Assembly: GCA_903926695.1 (NCBI GenBank)
Contig: CAIYKK010000422.1
Coordinates: forward strand, 1-7,837
Direction of reading: 5' to 3'
Origin: an uncultured Burkholderiales bacterium
Lineage (GTDB): Bacteria; Pseudomonadota; Gammaproteobacteria; Burkholderiales; Burkholderiaceae_C
DNA length: 7,837 nt
The position numbers and the translations under genes were made by a program. The notes under the pieces were generated by a model. That model was given only the letters and a program-made list of their open reading frames with translations. It had not been told where the DNA came from and did no database searches. Shown here piece after piece: positions 1 through 7,259 of this stretch (the stretch's first letter is position 1; each line of letters opens with the position of its first letter).

Positions 1-1
1 A

Positions 2-148
2 AGCATTGAGGGGCCGAAAGGCTTAAAAGGACTTGGAATAAGAGAATGGACTTGCAGTTGCGGCGCCGTGCATTCGCGCGATGTCAATGCGGCAAAAAAC
101 ATTCTCGCTCGCGGATTGGCGAGTCTCGCAGGAGGAGCCTTGGCATGA
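2..148 (+). CDS. tnpB: TnpB family RNA-guided nuclease, C-terminal fragment (5' end outside window)
   Basis: An open frame enters from the left edge and stops at TGA 146-148, giving 48 residues. They match the end of TnpB/IS1341-type proteins: a WTCSCG segment (residues 16-21, the second cysteine pair of the C-terminal zinc ribbon), then [12 protein letters not shown] (24-35). This carries the RuvC-III aspartate (D27, codon 80-82) and the family's DxNAAxNI signature. TnpB is a guide-RNA-directed DNA endonuclease that cuts the donor site to favour retention of its transposon. The cysteine pair is spaced C-x-C, whereas many relatives have C-x2-C; this may be a subfamily trait or a small deletion. 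Stop and frame are secure; full length and activity cannot be judged. Confidence 0.82.
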   Translation, partial: SIEGPKGLKGLGIREWTCSCGAVHSRDVNAAKNILARGLASLAGGALA

Positions 149-194
149 AGACCGGGAATCAGAATCCCCGGACTTCAGGCCGGGGAGCAGTCAA
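62..194 (+). ncRNA. Putative omega RNA (reRNA) scaffold at the tnpB 3' end
   Basis: In IS200/IS605 elements the TnpB guide RNA is made from the 3' end of the tnpB transcript and ends exactly at the element's right end; the next ~16-20 flanking bases act as guide. Here the tnpB stop is followed by a GGGAATCAGAAT-type spacer and a stem CCCCGG/CCGGGG (166-171 with 180-185, loop containing CTTCA), then GAGCAGTCAA. The guide would start at about 195. The 5' boundary is a guess from typical scaffold length; the hairpin and right end are directly visible. Confidence 0.45.
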
Positions 195-384
195 AGGCTT
201 GGTGTGCGGCTGCCATACATATGGTTGCTTTTCCACTGCTAAAACTGATCGCCTGATTCAGAGTGTTCAGGTGCCTTGCCAAAAACTCCCATTGATCCGC
301 AGGCGTCAATAGCGCGCCATCAGAGGCGAACTTAAAGCACTCTCGGTTTCTTTGATCTGGGAACAGGTTTGCGCAACTAAACAA
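195..384. other. Flank between the tnpB element and the palindrome cluster; no gene recognised
   Basis: Both strands carry short open frames, including a minus-strand one starting at 384 that runs into the insertion-element hairpin, but none has a ribosome site or a family I recognise. The first ~16-20 bases after 194 would be the guide segment if the omega RNA is made. The stretch could be the remains of a gene broken by the insertion; I cannot identify it. Confidence 0.3.
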
Positions 385-560
385 CCACCAGCTGAAGCTG
401 GTGGGTTTGAGTTTCGGACTGAAGTCCGAGAGCGCATCGCCTGGGCGACGCGCAAAAAATACGAGATCCGTTCAGAGGAAAAACCTTGAGCATCGCTCAG
501 ATCGAGCATCTGAATACAGAAAGTCATAGCTGAAGCTAACCGGCTGAAGCCGGTGGTTTT
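385..560. repeat. Cluster of five small palindromes, four with TGAA loops (REP-like or insertion-end-like)
   Basis: Hairpins in order: CCACCAGC-TGAA-GCTGGTGG (385-404); TCGGAC-TGAA-GTCCGA (414-429); GCGC-a-TCGC-CTGG-GCGA-c-GCGC (432-453, one internal mismatch); TAGC-TGAA-GCTA (527-538); ACCGGC-TGAA-GCCGGT (539-554). The first and last are diverged copies of one motif, each followed by GG and a T-rich run, so they bracket the cluster. Hairpins of this kind occur in REP/BIME elements and at ends of IS200/IS605 elements; the flanking tnpB remnant favours a link to the latter, but that is inference. Short open frames through the cluster are side products of the palindromes. Confidence 0.7.
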
Positions 561-620
561 AACCTTGTGATGGAAAATAAACAGGCAGCGACCGGGTTGA
601 ATTCAGGTCGAATATTGGAT

Positions 621-650
621 TTGATCTTAATTTCATTTCATTTTAATAAT
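621..650 (+). promoter_or_regulatory. Probable sigma-70 promoter of the CZB-domain gene
   Basis: TTGATC (621-626, 4 of 6 to the -35 consensus) and AATAAT (645-650, 5 of 6 to the -10 consensus) are separated by 18 bases in an A/T-rich stretch. Transcription would start near 657, giving a leader of about 20 bases with AAAGG at 666-670 before the ATG at 677. Prediction by eye only. Confidence 0.45.
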
Positions 651-676
651 ACAGCCTGGCTTCCCAAAGGTTTTTC

Positions 677-1135
677 ATGTTTTATTTTTTCAAGAATTTT
701 TTCGGCTCATCCACCCTGGACAGCCAGTTGAACGCGCCCATCAGCGGCTCGATGGACGGGCTGGATATTCGCACCGCCATGCTGGCCCATGAGAACTGGA
801 AACTTCGCCTGCAGGCTTATTTGCAGGGAAATTCAACGGAAGAGTTTTTGCCCGAGGTGATTTGTTTTGACAACCGCTGCGATCTGGGGCAGTGGATTCA
901 TGGCCAAGGACAGGCAAGTTTGGGCAATTTCGCCGGTTTCACCGCGCTGCTGGAGCACCACAGGATGTTTCATTACGCCGCTTCCAATGTGGTGGCGCTG
1001 TCGCAGGCGGGCAAGGCGGCGGAAGCCGAAAAGATGCTTGATGGCGCGTTCACCTTGTTTTCCAAGGCTGTCGGCGAAGATTTGGAAAACATGCACCACG
1101 CCGTCGAACAGGTCAAGTCCCGCAAGCGCACTTGA
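677..1135 (+). CDS. Stand-alone CZB (chemoreceptor zinc-binding) domain protein
   Basis: The 152-residue protein is almost entirely one CZB domain. The signature HxxW - C-x-L-G-x-W - HxxxH is complete: H38-x2-W41, C68-x-L70-G71-x-W73, and H95-x3-H99, with intervals of 26 and 21 residues inside the known family ranges. H38, C68, H95 and H99 should bind one zinc ion. In chemoreceptors such as TlpD and in the diguanylate cyclase DgcZ this domain senses zinc or reacts with hypochlorous acid through the cysteine; that is family knowledge. No methyl-accepting, GGDEF or other output domain is fused and none lies next door, so the partner is unknown. The first 12 residues are phenylalanine-rich (MFYFFKNFF) and could be an amphipathic docking helix; there is no full membrane segment. 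AAAGG (666-670) serves the ATG at 677. It converges with argC, with 14 bases between the stop codons. Confidence 0.85.
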   Translation: MFYFFKNFFGSSTLDSQLNAPISGSMDGLDIRTAMLAHENWKLRLQAYLQGNSTEEFLPEVICFDNRCDLGQWIHGQGQASLGNFAGFTALLEHHRMFHYAASNVVALSQAGKAAEAEKMLDGAFTLFSKAVGEDLENMHHAVEQVKSRKRT

Positions 1136-1149
1136 GCGCCCCCGCTGTT

Positions 1150-2061
1150 TTAAAGCCCCAGCATCAATTTCAGGTTTTGCACCGCTGCGCCTGACGCGCC
1201 CTTGCCCAGATTGTCCAGCCGCGCTACCAGCACGGCGTGGCGGTGGGTGTCGTTGGCGAACACGCGCAGTTCCATTTTGTTGCTGTCCTTGAGCGCCAGC
1301 GCGTCGAGCTTGCCGGAGGCGGGCGCGGCTTCGACGGTGACCCACTCGCTGCCTGCGTAGTGCTGGGCCAGCGCATCGTGCAATTGAGCGCCGCTGGGCT
1401 GGCCGGGCAGCAAGTCCAGATGCAGCGGCAGCTGCACCAGCATGCCCTGAATGAAATTACCCACCGACGGGATGAACACCGGGCGGCGGCTCAAGCCGGT
1501 GTATTTCATGATTTCGGCCAGGTGCTTGTGTTCCAGGCCCAAGGCGTACAGCTCAAAAGCGGGCGCGCTGCCCACCTCATAGGCTTCTATCATCTGGCGC
1601 CCGCCGCCGGAGTAGCCGCTGATCGCAGGCAGGCACAGCGGAAAATCGGCCGGCAGCAGTCCGGCATCGACCAGCGGGCGGATCAGCGCAATCGCGCCGG
1701 TGGCGTAGCAGCCCGGATTGCTCACCCGTTCGGCGGCGACGACAGCTTCGCGCTGGCCGCGCACCAGCTCGGGAAAACCAAATACCCAGCCCGGCGCCGT
1801 GCGGTGCGCGGTGGAGGCGTCGATGATCTTGGGCTTGTTGCCGGGCAGCGAGTCGATCATGGCGACCGATTCGCGGGCCGCGTCGTCGTGCAGGCACAGG
1901 ATCACCATATCCACCTGGGCCATCAGATCGCGCTTGGCGGCGGGGTCTTTGCGCAGCTCGGGCGCGATGCTGACCAGTTCAATTTGCGGCATGGCTTGCA
2001 GGCGTTCGCGGATTTGCAGGCCGGTGGTACCGGCTTCACCATCGATAAAAATTTTCGGCAT
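1150..2061 (-). CDS. argC: N-acetyl-gamma-glutamyl-phosphate reductase (short, type 2 form)
   Basis: ArgC reduces N-acetylglutamyl-5-phosphate to N-acetylglutamate-5-semialdehyde with NADPH, the third step of arginine synthesis, in the cytoplasm. From the chosen start the protein has 303 residues, typical of the shorter type 2 enzymes. Visible: N-terminal nucleotide-binding segment [13 protein letters not shown] (5-17); catalytic cysteine C118 in SNPGCYATG; the SGYSGGGR loop (148-155); HKH (178-180), probably including the catalytic histidine; and [11 protein letters not shown] near the C terminus (287-297). An upstream in-frame ATG at 2077-2079 adds MLLKVL; I prefer the ATG at 2059-2061 because the family begins at [11 protein letters not shown]. 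Neither start has a strong ribosome site. The gene is alone, divergent from sucC and convergent with the CZB gene, so it is probably monocistronic. A long open frame on the opposite strand is a codon-bias shadow. Confidence 0.93.
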   Translation of the reverse strand: MPKIFIDGEAGTTGLQIRERLQAMPQIELVSIAPELRKDPAAKRDLMAQVDMVILCLHDDAARESVAMIDSLPGNKPKIIDASTAHRTAPGWVFGFPELVRGQREAVVAAERVSNPGCYATGAIALIRPLVDAGLLPADFPLCLPAISGYSGGGRQMIEAYEVGSAPAFELYALGLEHKHLAEIMKYTGLSRRPVFIPSVGNFIQGMLVQLPLHLDLLPGQPSGAQLHDALAQHYAGSEWVTVEAAPASGKLDALALKDSNKMELRVFANDTHRHAVLVARLDNLGKGASGAAVQNLKLMLGL

Positions 2062-2192
2062 AAGGACTTTCAGGAGCATGGGAGAAAGCCAACATAATTA
2101 TTTATTTTGGCTCTCTTGTGGGTGTAAGGTGCGCACAAGGATTACGCGCCGCATCATGATACATTTCTGGGTTGCTGCCTGCAGTAAGCGCT

Positions 2193-2227
2193 AACAGGCT
2201 GGTTTTGAGTCGATATGGCCTGTTTTT
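2193..2227 (+). other. Inverted repeat with T tract in the sucC upstream region (possible attenuator)
   Basis: AACAGGC (2193-2199) is matched by GCCTGTT (2218-2224) across an 18-base gap, and the right arm runs directly into T residues (2223-2227). On the plus strand this resembles a weak intrinsic terminator about 70 bases before the sucC start; it could be a leader element or an operator. The long loop makes it a modest structure. Elsewhere between argC and sucC (2062-2295) I see no convincing promoter hexamers. Confidence 0.25.
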
Positions 2228-2295
2228 GCTTGTCCAGCAGCCTTGCCCAAACCCCTCTGTTACACCCCTCTTTTACCGAATTCTGAAGGTTTTTC

Positions 2296-3459
<1,164 letters not shown>

Positions 3460-3474
3460 GCCAGGAGAAACCTC

Positions 3475-4371
3475 ATGTCGATCTACATCAACAAAAACAC
3501 CAAAGTCATCACGCAAGGTATTACCGGCAAAACCGGTCAATTCCACACCCGCATGTGCCGCGAGTACGCGAACGGCCGTGAAGCGTTCGTGGCGGGCGTG
3601 AACCCCAAAAAAGCCGGCGAAAACTTTGAAGGCATCCCGATTTTCGCCAACGTGACCGAAGCCGCTCAGGCAACGGGCGCGACGGTGTCGGTGATTTACG
3701 TGCCGCCCGCTGGCGCCGCTGCTGCGATCTGGGAAGCTGTTGAAGCGAATCTGGATCTGGCGATTTGCATCACCGAAGGCATCCCGGTCAAGGACATGCT
3801 CGAAGTGCGCAACCGCATGAAGGCCAAGGAAGCTGCTGGCGGCAAGCGCACGCTGCTGCTCGGCCCCAACTGCCCCGGCCTGATCACGCCTGACGAAATC
3901 AAGATCGGCATCATGCCCGGTCACATCCACCGCGCTGGCCGCATCGGCGTTGTGTCCCGCTCGGGCACGCTGACCTATGAAGCCGTGGCGCAATTGACCG
4001 AAATCGGTCTGGGCCAGTCTTCTGCTGTCGGCATCGGCGGCGACCCGATCAATGGCCTCAAGCACATCGACGTGATGCGCGCCTTCAATGACGATCCAGA
4101 CACCGACGCCGTCATCATGATTGGCGAAATCGGCGGCCCGGACGAAGCCGAAGCGGCTGAATGGTGCAAGCTGAACATGAAAAAACCCATCGTCGGCTTC
4201 ATCGCTGGCGTGACGGCTCCGGCTGGCAAGCGCATGGGCCACGCGGGCGCGCTGATCTCCGGCGGCGCCGACACGGCCGACGCCAAGCTGGCGATCATGG
4301 AAGCCTGCGGCTTCACCATCACGCGCAACCCGTCCGAAATGGCGAAATTGCTCAAGGCGCTGCTGAAATAA
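3475..4371 (+). CDS. sucD: Succinyl-CoA synthetase (ADP-forming) alpha subunit
   Basis: The alpha subunit binds CoA and carries the histidine phosphorylated during catalysis. It has 298 residues (E. coli 289). Domains in order: N-terminal CoA-binding Rossmann domain with [11 protein letters not shown] (15-25) and YVPP (75-78); the GPNCPG loop (130-135); SRSGTLTYE (161-169); GIGGDP (186-191); and the active-site segment [10 protein letters not shown] with phospho-acceptor H256. All catalytic marks are intact. AGGAG (3463-3467) lies just after the sucC stop and 7 bases before this ATG. The operon ends here: a strong intrinsic terminator follows within 60 bases, so the downstream phosphatase gene probably has its own promoter. 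Confidence 0.98.
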   Translation: MSIYINKNTKVITQGITGKTGQFHTRMCREYANGREAFVAGVNPKKAGENFEGIPIFANVTEAAQATGATVSVIYVPPAGAAAAIWEAVEANLDLAICITEGIPVKDMLEVRNRMKAKEAAGGKRTLLLGPNCPGLITPDEIKIGIMPGHIHRAGRIGVVSRSGTLTYEAVAQLTEIGLGQSSAVGIGGDPINGLKHIDVMRAFNDDPDTDAVIMIGEIGGPDEAEAAEWCKLNMKKPIVGFIAGVTAPAGKRMGHAGALISGGADTADAKLAIMEACGFTITRNPSEMAKLLKALLK

Positions 4372-4423
4372 GCTTGTACAGTGCGCTGGCGCAAGTCGGC
4401 GCATGGTGTCCGTCACCCGGCAC

Positions 4424-4457
4424 AACCGGCTGTCATCGCTGACAGCCGGTTTTTTTT
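4424..4457 (+). terminator. Intrinsic terminator of sucCD
   Basis: A perfect 12-base-pair stem (4424-4435 with 4440-4451; arm core ACCGGCTGTCA) with a TCGC loop is followed directly by T residues to 4457. This is a textbook Rho-independent terminator on the plus strand, 53 bases after the sucD stop. Confidence 0.93.
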
Positions 4458-4823
4458 CGCCTGCGGCAGGGCAGGCCGCACTCAAGAATTAATTTACACA
4501 ATTTGATACGAGTGGAACTAAAGCACAGGGCTGGGTCAAAATTATGTAAAACTCCCTTGTCCGGTATTTCATCGTCTGTTAACGTCCTGTGTTTATCTAA
4601 TGCAGTGAAGTGGTATCGCAGACGTGCAAAAATTCCTGGATAAGCAGAAAGCTCATCACTAATTGGCTCACTTCGTGCTTGAAAGACGAATATTTCACTG
4701 CCTCATGAAGGCGTAGCCTCAAGCCGCCTCACGGTGAAATAAAAGCCTTTGGTAACAAAAACATGGCATCTTGAAGGGTAGCGACTGCTTCTTCCGATAC
4801 CGCTACCGAGACTCAGCACGACC
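4458..4823 (+). other. 366-base non-coding leader before the PP2C gene, with two inverted repeats
   Basis: No gene is seen on either strand. The second half is structured. ATTTCAC (4692-4698) pairs with GTGAAAT (4734-4740), enclosing AGGCG (4709-4713) pairing with CGCCT (4725-4729); inside, GCCTCA occurs three times (4700, 4716, 4726). A second stem, GGTAGCG (4777-4783) with CGCTACC (4801-4807), ends 16 bases before the ATG at 4824. No T tract follows either, so they are not terminators. They could be mRNA leader structures or operator sites. TATCTA (4594-4599) resembles a -10 box but lacks a matching -35. Confidence 0.35.
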
Positions 4824-5612
4824 ATGATGATGTATGAAATTTGCGCCCAGACGGATCCCGGTCTGGTCCGAAAGAACAATGAAGATGCGGTGGTTTTTGA
4901 CGCCGCCACCGGGCTGTGCCTGCTGGCCGACGGCATGGGTGGCTACAACGCTGGCGAGGTGGCCAGCATCATGGCCGTCACCTTCATCAACTCCGAACTT
5001 GGACGCTGGCTGACGCAGGCGGGTATCCAGGCAACGGCCAAAGAAGTGCGCCGGGCGATGGAAATCTGCGTCGAAAATGCCAATCAGTCGATTCTTCACG
5101 CCGCCCGCACCAATCCCTCTTACGAAGGCATGGGCACAACGCTGGTGGTGGGCATTTTTCAGGACAGCCGTCTGATGTTGGGCCATATTGGCGATTCGCG
5201 CTGCTACCGCCTGCGGGGCCAGCAGTTGACACAGCTCACCAAAGATCATTCCCTGCGGCAAGAGCAGCTTGATGCGGGCCTGATGACGCCCGAGCAGGCC
5301 CTCACCTGCCTGAACCGCAACCTGATCACCCGCGCCCTGGGCGTGGAGGAGCCGGTGCTGCTCGACATCAATGAGTACCGGCTGGAGCCGGGCGATATCT
5401 ACCTGATGTGCTCGGATGGCCTGTCAGACATGGTGGCGGATGCGGATATATCGGCAATTTTGTACAGCAACCGCACCATAGAACTAAAAAAACTGGCGCT
5501 AGTGGAGGCTGCCAGGCGCGGCGGGGGCAGGGATAATATCTCTGTTGTGTTGGTGCAGGTGGTAGAGGATGCAGCCCGGCGCGGGCTGCTGTCCAGAATG
5601 CTGGGTAAATAG
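4824..5612 (+). CDS. PP2C-type (PPM family) protein Ser/Thr phosphatase
   Basis: A 262-residue soluble phosphatase related to bacterial PppA, PstP and Stp, which remove phosphate from Ser/Thr residues using two Mn2+/Mg2+ ions. All PPM motifs are present in order: RKNNEDA (16-22, D21), LLADGMGG (33-40, D36), MGTTLV (103-108), HIGDSRCYRLR (121-131, D124), LTKDHS (138-143), ITRALG (168-173), CSDGLSDMV (196-204, D198) and GGGRDNISVV (233-242, D237). The metal-binding aspartates are intact, so the enzyme should be active. It is a catalytic domain only, with no membrane segment. Three successive ATGs (4824, 4827, 4830) are possible starts and none has a clear ribosome site. The FHA gene follows after 39 bases, suggesting an operon. 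Such pairs occur in Ser/Thr phospho-signalling, including type VI secretion control (PppA/Fha), but no secretion genes are seen here. Confidence 0.93.
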   Translation: MMMYEICAQTDPGLVRKNNEDAVVFDAATGLCLLADGMGGYNAGEVASIMAVTFINSELGRWLTQAGIQATAKEVRRAMEICVENANQSILHAARTNPSYEGMGTTLVVGIFQDSRLMLGHIGDSRCYRLRGQQLTQLTKDHSLRQEQLDAGLMTPEQALTCLNRNLITRALGVEEPVLLDINEYRLEPGDIYLMCSDGLSDMVADADISAILYSNRTIELKKLALVEAARRGGGRDNISVVLVQVVEDAARRGLLSRMLGK

Positions 5613-5651
5613 AGCAATGGTTAAGATTTTAAAAACAAACAGGAGCCGGCC

Positions 5652-6257
5652 ATGCCGAAAGTAATCATCTCCACGGATGGTGTTGTTGTCAAGGAAGTCC
5701 AGCTGTCAAAAGACAGGACGACCTTGGGGCGTCGGCCCTATAACGATGTTGTGATTGACAATCTGGCCGTCAGTGGCGAGCATGCCGTCTTGCAGATGAC
5801 CGGTAATGAGGTTTACATTGAAGACCTCAACAGCACCAACGGCACCTTTGTCAACGGCAGCGGCATCAAAAAGCAGCTGCTGCACAACGGCGATGTGGTC
5901 GAAATCGGGAAGTACTACATTCAGTACGTCAACGAGGTTCCCCAGCATGCGGCAGTGGGCTTGACAGGGCTTGCAGGCATTGACGCCACCAGCGCCGGTA
6001 CGGCCTTGATCCGTGTCATGTCAGGCAGCGCGGCAGGCCGGGAAGTGGTGCTGCTCAAGGTGGTGACAACGATTGGCAAGCCCGGCATTGCCGTGGCCGC
6101 CATCACCAAGAGGCCGCACGGTTTTGTACTGGCCCATGTGGAAGGTGTCAAAAGGACAAAGCTCAATGGCGCGCCCGTCGGCGAGGAGCCAATGGCCATG
6201 AAAAACGGCGACATGATTGAGCTGGCTGACACCCAGATGCAGTTCGTTCATTATTAG
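5652..6257 (+). CDS. FHA-domain protein with a probable degenerate second FHA domain
   Basis: FHA domains bind phosphothreonine peptides. Residues about 4-93 form a canonical one: G26-R27 in TLGRRPYNDVVI, S41 and H44 in SGEHAVL, then DLNSTNGTFVNG (58-69) with N63-G64, and a closing NGDVVEIGKYYIQY (79-92). After a small-residue linker (about 95-116), residues 118-201 repeat the same layout: a strand pair ending in TTIGKPG (139-145), H156, KLNGAPV (170-176) and KNGDMIELADTQMQFVHY (184-201). In the second copy the phosphate-contacting arginine is lysine (K143) and the SxxH motif is not kept, so it probably no longer reads phosphothreonine. The repeat was recognised by eye. AGGAG (5641-5645) serves the ATG. 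It lies 39 bases behind the PP2C gene, and the two probably act on the same phospho-signal. There is no kinase, membrane segment or other output domain. Confidence 0.88.
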   Translation: MPKVIISTDGVVVKEVQLSKDRTTLGRRPYNDVVIDNLAVSGEHAVLQMTGNEVYIEDLNSTNGTFVNGSGIKKQLLHNGDVVEIGKYYIQYVNEVPQHAAVGLTGLAGIDATSAGTALIRVMSGSAAGREVVLLKVVTTIGKPGIAVAAITKRPHGFVLAHVEGVKRTKLNGAPVGEEPMAMKNGDMIELADTQMQFVHY

Positions 6258-6380
6258 ACCGACCAACGCATCCGTGCTGCGGCAGCGGGTCAATGGCGTT
6301 GCGGCCCAGCGCATCACCCTTGGTGATAGGGCAGACCATGCGGCGACTGATGCACATCCTCTCCGTAGCAGCTTGCGAAC

Positions 6381-6412
6381 AAAAATGTCAATTCATTTGA
6401 TAGAGGAAGTCA
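6381..6412 (+). promoter_or_regulatory. Candidate activator (PilR-like) sites upstream of the first pilin
   Basis: AAAAATGTCA (6381-6390) and a second GTCA (6409-6412) lie 22 bases apart, about two helical turns. The first GTCA is 88 bases upstream of the -24 GG, a normal distance for an enhancer site of a sigma-54 promoter. The same A-run-plus-GTCA sits exactly 88 bases upstream of the -24 GG of the second pilin. Binding by PilR is inferred from known pilin control in Pseudomonas; the motif is short. Confidence 0.3.
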
Positions 6413-6472
6413 AAAATGTAACTTGGTTGAGTTTTAGGGCTGATAAATCTGCATTTTGCCGTTCTATTTAAC

Positions 6473-6488
6473 TGGCACAAAATGTGCT
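6473..6488 (+). promoter_or_regulatory. Sigma-54 (-24/-12) promoter of the first pilin
   Basis: TGGCACAAAATGTGCT matches the TGGCAC-N5-TTGCW consensus with one mismatch. The key GG (6474-6475) and GC (6486-6487) are 12 bases apart as required. Transcription should start near 6499, giving a 5' leader of about 27 bases with AAGGAG at 6514-6519. Pilin genes of this type are commonly driven by RpoN with the PilS/PilR two-component system, which supports the call. Confidence 0.72.
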
Positions 6489-6525
6489 TTTATTCTGAGT
6501 CAGTTTTTCAACCAAGGAGTTTTCA

Positions 6526-6987
6526 ATGAAGCGTTCTATGCAAAAAGGTTTTACCCTTATCGAATTGATGATCGTCGTGGCGATTATCGGTATTTTGGCT
6601 GCAGTGGCTCTGCCTGCCTACCAGGATTACACGATTCGCGCCAAAGTGAGTGAAGGCCTGTCAATGGCTGGCTCCGCCAAAATGGCTGTGGCAGAAAATG
6701 CTGCAAATGCTGTGAATTTCGACTCCGGCTGGGTCAAGCCTAAGTCTACCGCTAACGTTTCGGATGTCGCCATCGACGTAATCACTGGGAAGATCAGCAT
6801 CCAATACATGCCAGCCATCGCAGTTGCTGCTCTTAATACTATTGCATTGGTTCCAAAATCTGGCGGCGCTGTTTTGGTTGGCACCGCCACTGGTTCAACT
6901 GTCCCTACGGGCGGTTCGATTGATTGGGATTGCAAAACTACATCCACCACCCTGCTCGCAAAATACCGTCCAGCTGTTTGCCGCTAA
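6526..6987 (+). CDS. pilA: Type IV major pilin (type IVa prepilin), copy 1
   Basis: Structural subunit of type IV pili used for twitching, adhesion and DNA uptake. The 153-residue prepilin has a short charged leader MKRSMQKG, cleaved after G8 by prepilin peptidase; the mature protein starts with F9, which is N-methylated in the family. E13 (Glu5 of the mature chain) and the hydrophobic helix [18 protein letters not shown] (15-32) direct assembly. The globular part ends in a loop between C136 and C152 that should close a disulfide (D-region), within IDWDCK...[15 protein letters not shown] (6514-6519) precedes the ATG. The gene is transcribed alone from its sigma-54 promoter and ends at the terminator at 7038-7067. 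It is a paralogue of the pilin at 7313-7768, nearly identical over residues 1-58 and divergent from about 60 to 120. Which copy is the main pilus subunit cannot be decided from sequence. Confidence 0.93.
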   Translation: MKRSMQKGFTLIELMIVVAIIGILAAVALPAYQDYTIRAKVSEGLSMAGSAKMAVAENAANAVNFDSGWVKPKSTANVSDVAIDVITGKISIQYMPAIAVAALNTIALVPKSGGAVLVGTATGSTVPTGGSIDWDCKTTSTTLLAKYRPAVCR

Positions 6988-7037
6988 TTTTGAATATTTT
7001 AAGAAGCCAGGAATAATGGTTTCTTAAGTAGTCCGTG

Positions 7038-7067
7038 AAAATAGGAAGCTTGGCTTCCTATTTTTTT
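7038..7067 (+). terminator. Intrinsic terminator of the first pilin
   Basis: AAAATAGGAAGC (7038-7049) pairs with GCTTCCTATTTT (7053-7064) across a TTG loop, and the T run continues to 7067. A weaker A/T hairpin, TTAAGAA (6999-7005) with TTCTTAA (7021-7027), lies between the stop codon and this terminator and may protect the mRNA 3' end. The same terminator left arm and loop reappear after the second pilin. Confidence 0.9.
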
Positions 7068-7097
7068 AACATTCCGAATTCAGGCATGAGATACGGT

Positions 7098-7132
7098 ACC
7101 GGAGAAATCTTTTATAGAAATTTTCTACCGGT
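7098..7132. repeat. Imperfect inverted repeat between the two pilin units
   Basis: ACCGGAGAAAT (7098-7108) is nearly mirrored by ATTTTCTACCGGT (7120-7132), with one extra base on each of two steps. It lies in the stretch between the first terminator and the second upstream region, which has no counterpart within the matched parts of the duplication. It might mark a rearrangement joint or be an operator; no function can be assigned. Confidence 0.3.
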
Positions 7133-7167
7133 GGGATATACATCCTCCCAGCATGTTACATTTTAAC

Positions 7168-7207
7168 AAAAAAGTCATTTTTTCGCAGATAAAAATCAAA
7201 AAAGTCA
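7168..7207 (+). promoter_or_regulatory. Candidate activator (PilR-like) sites upstream of the second pilin
   Basis: AAAAAAGTCA occurs twice, at 7168-7177 and 7198-7207, exactly 30 bases apart (about three helical turns, so on the same face of DNA). The distal GTCA is 88 bases before the -24 GG, matching the first pilin. A further GTCA is at 7254-7257. The assignment to PilR is inference. Confidence 0.35.
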
Positions 7208-7259
7208 CTTTGGAGAGCTTTTTAGGGTTAAAAATCGCCATTTTGGTGATTTTGTCAGT

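Larger units (their letters stand above)
1..194 (+). mobile_element. 3' portion of an IS200/IS605-type (tnpB) element, cut by the window edge
   Basis: The left part of the element lies outside the window. Seen here: the C-terminal codons of tnpB (2-148), then a short conserved-looking spacer and a G/C hairpin (arms 166-171 and 180-185), then TCAA at 191-194. A subterminal hairpin followed by TCAA is how the right end of the IS608 type is organised, where TnpA cleaves just after TCAA, so I place the right end at about 194. This is inferred from resemblance to the family; no second end or tnpA is visible, so whether the element is mobile or a relic cannot be judged here. Confidence 0.7.

Noticed and set aside
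175..384. Minus-strand open frame of 69 codons possibly left from a broken host gene
   Set aside because: Reads into the insertion-element hairpin and has no recognisable domain; a gene relic is possible but not supported.
306..527. Short minus-strand open frame across the palindrome cluster
   Set aside because: Its sequence is dictated by the palindromes (for example PPASAGG from the first hairpin); no ribosome site and no family recognised.
385..560. CRISPR array
   Set aside because: The hairpin stems differ in sequence, spacing is irregular, and no constant repeat-spacer unit exists.
1237..2097. A 286-codon plus-strand open frame opposite argC
   Set aside because: Antisense to a complete, motif-rich argC; low-complexity G/A/Q/R composition and no family resemblance.
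4594..4599. TATCTA as the -10 box for the phosphatase gene
   Set aside because: No acceptable -35 hexamer 16-18 bases upstream.
6258..6472. Possible small gene or kinase remnant between the FHA gene and the pilin
   Set aside because: Open frames are short and lack start signals; the only structure is a 6-base-pair hairpin (6313-6327) without a T tract, so neither a gene nor a terminator is claimed.
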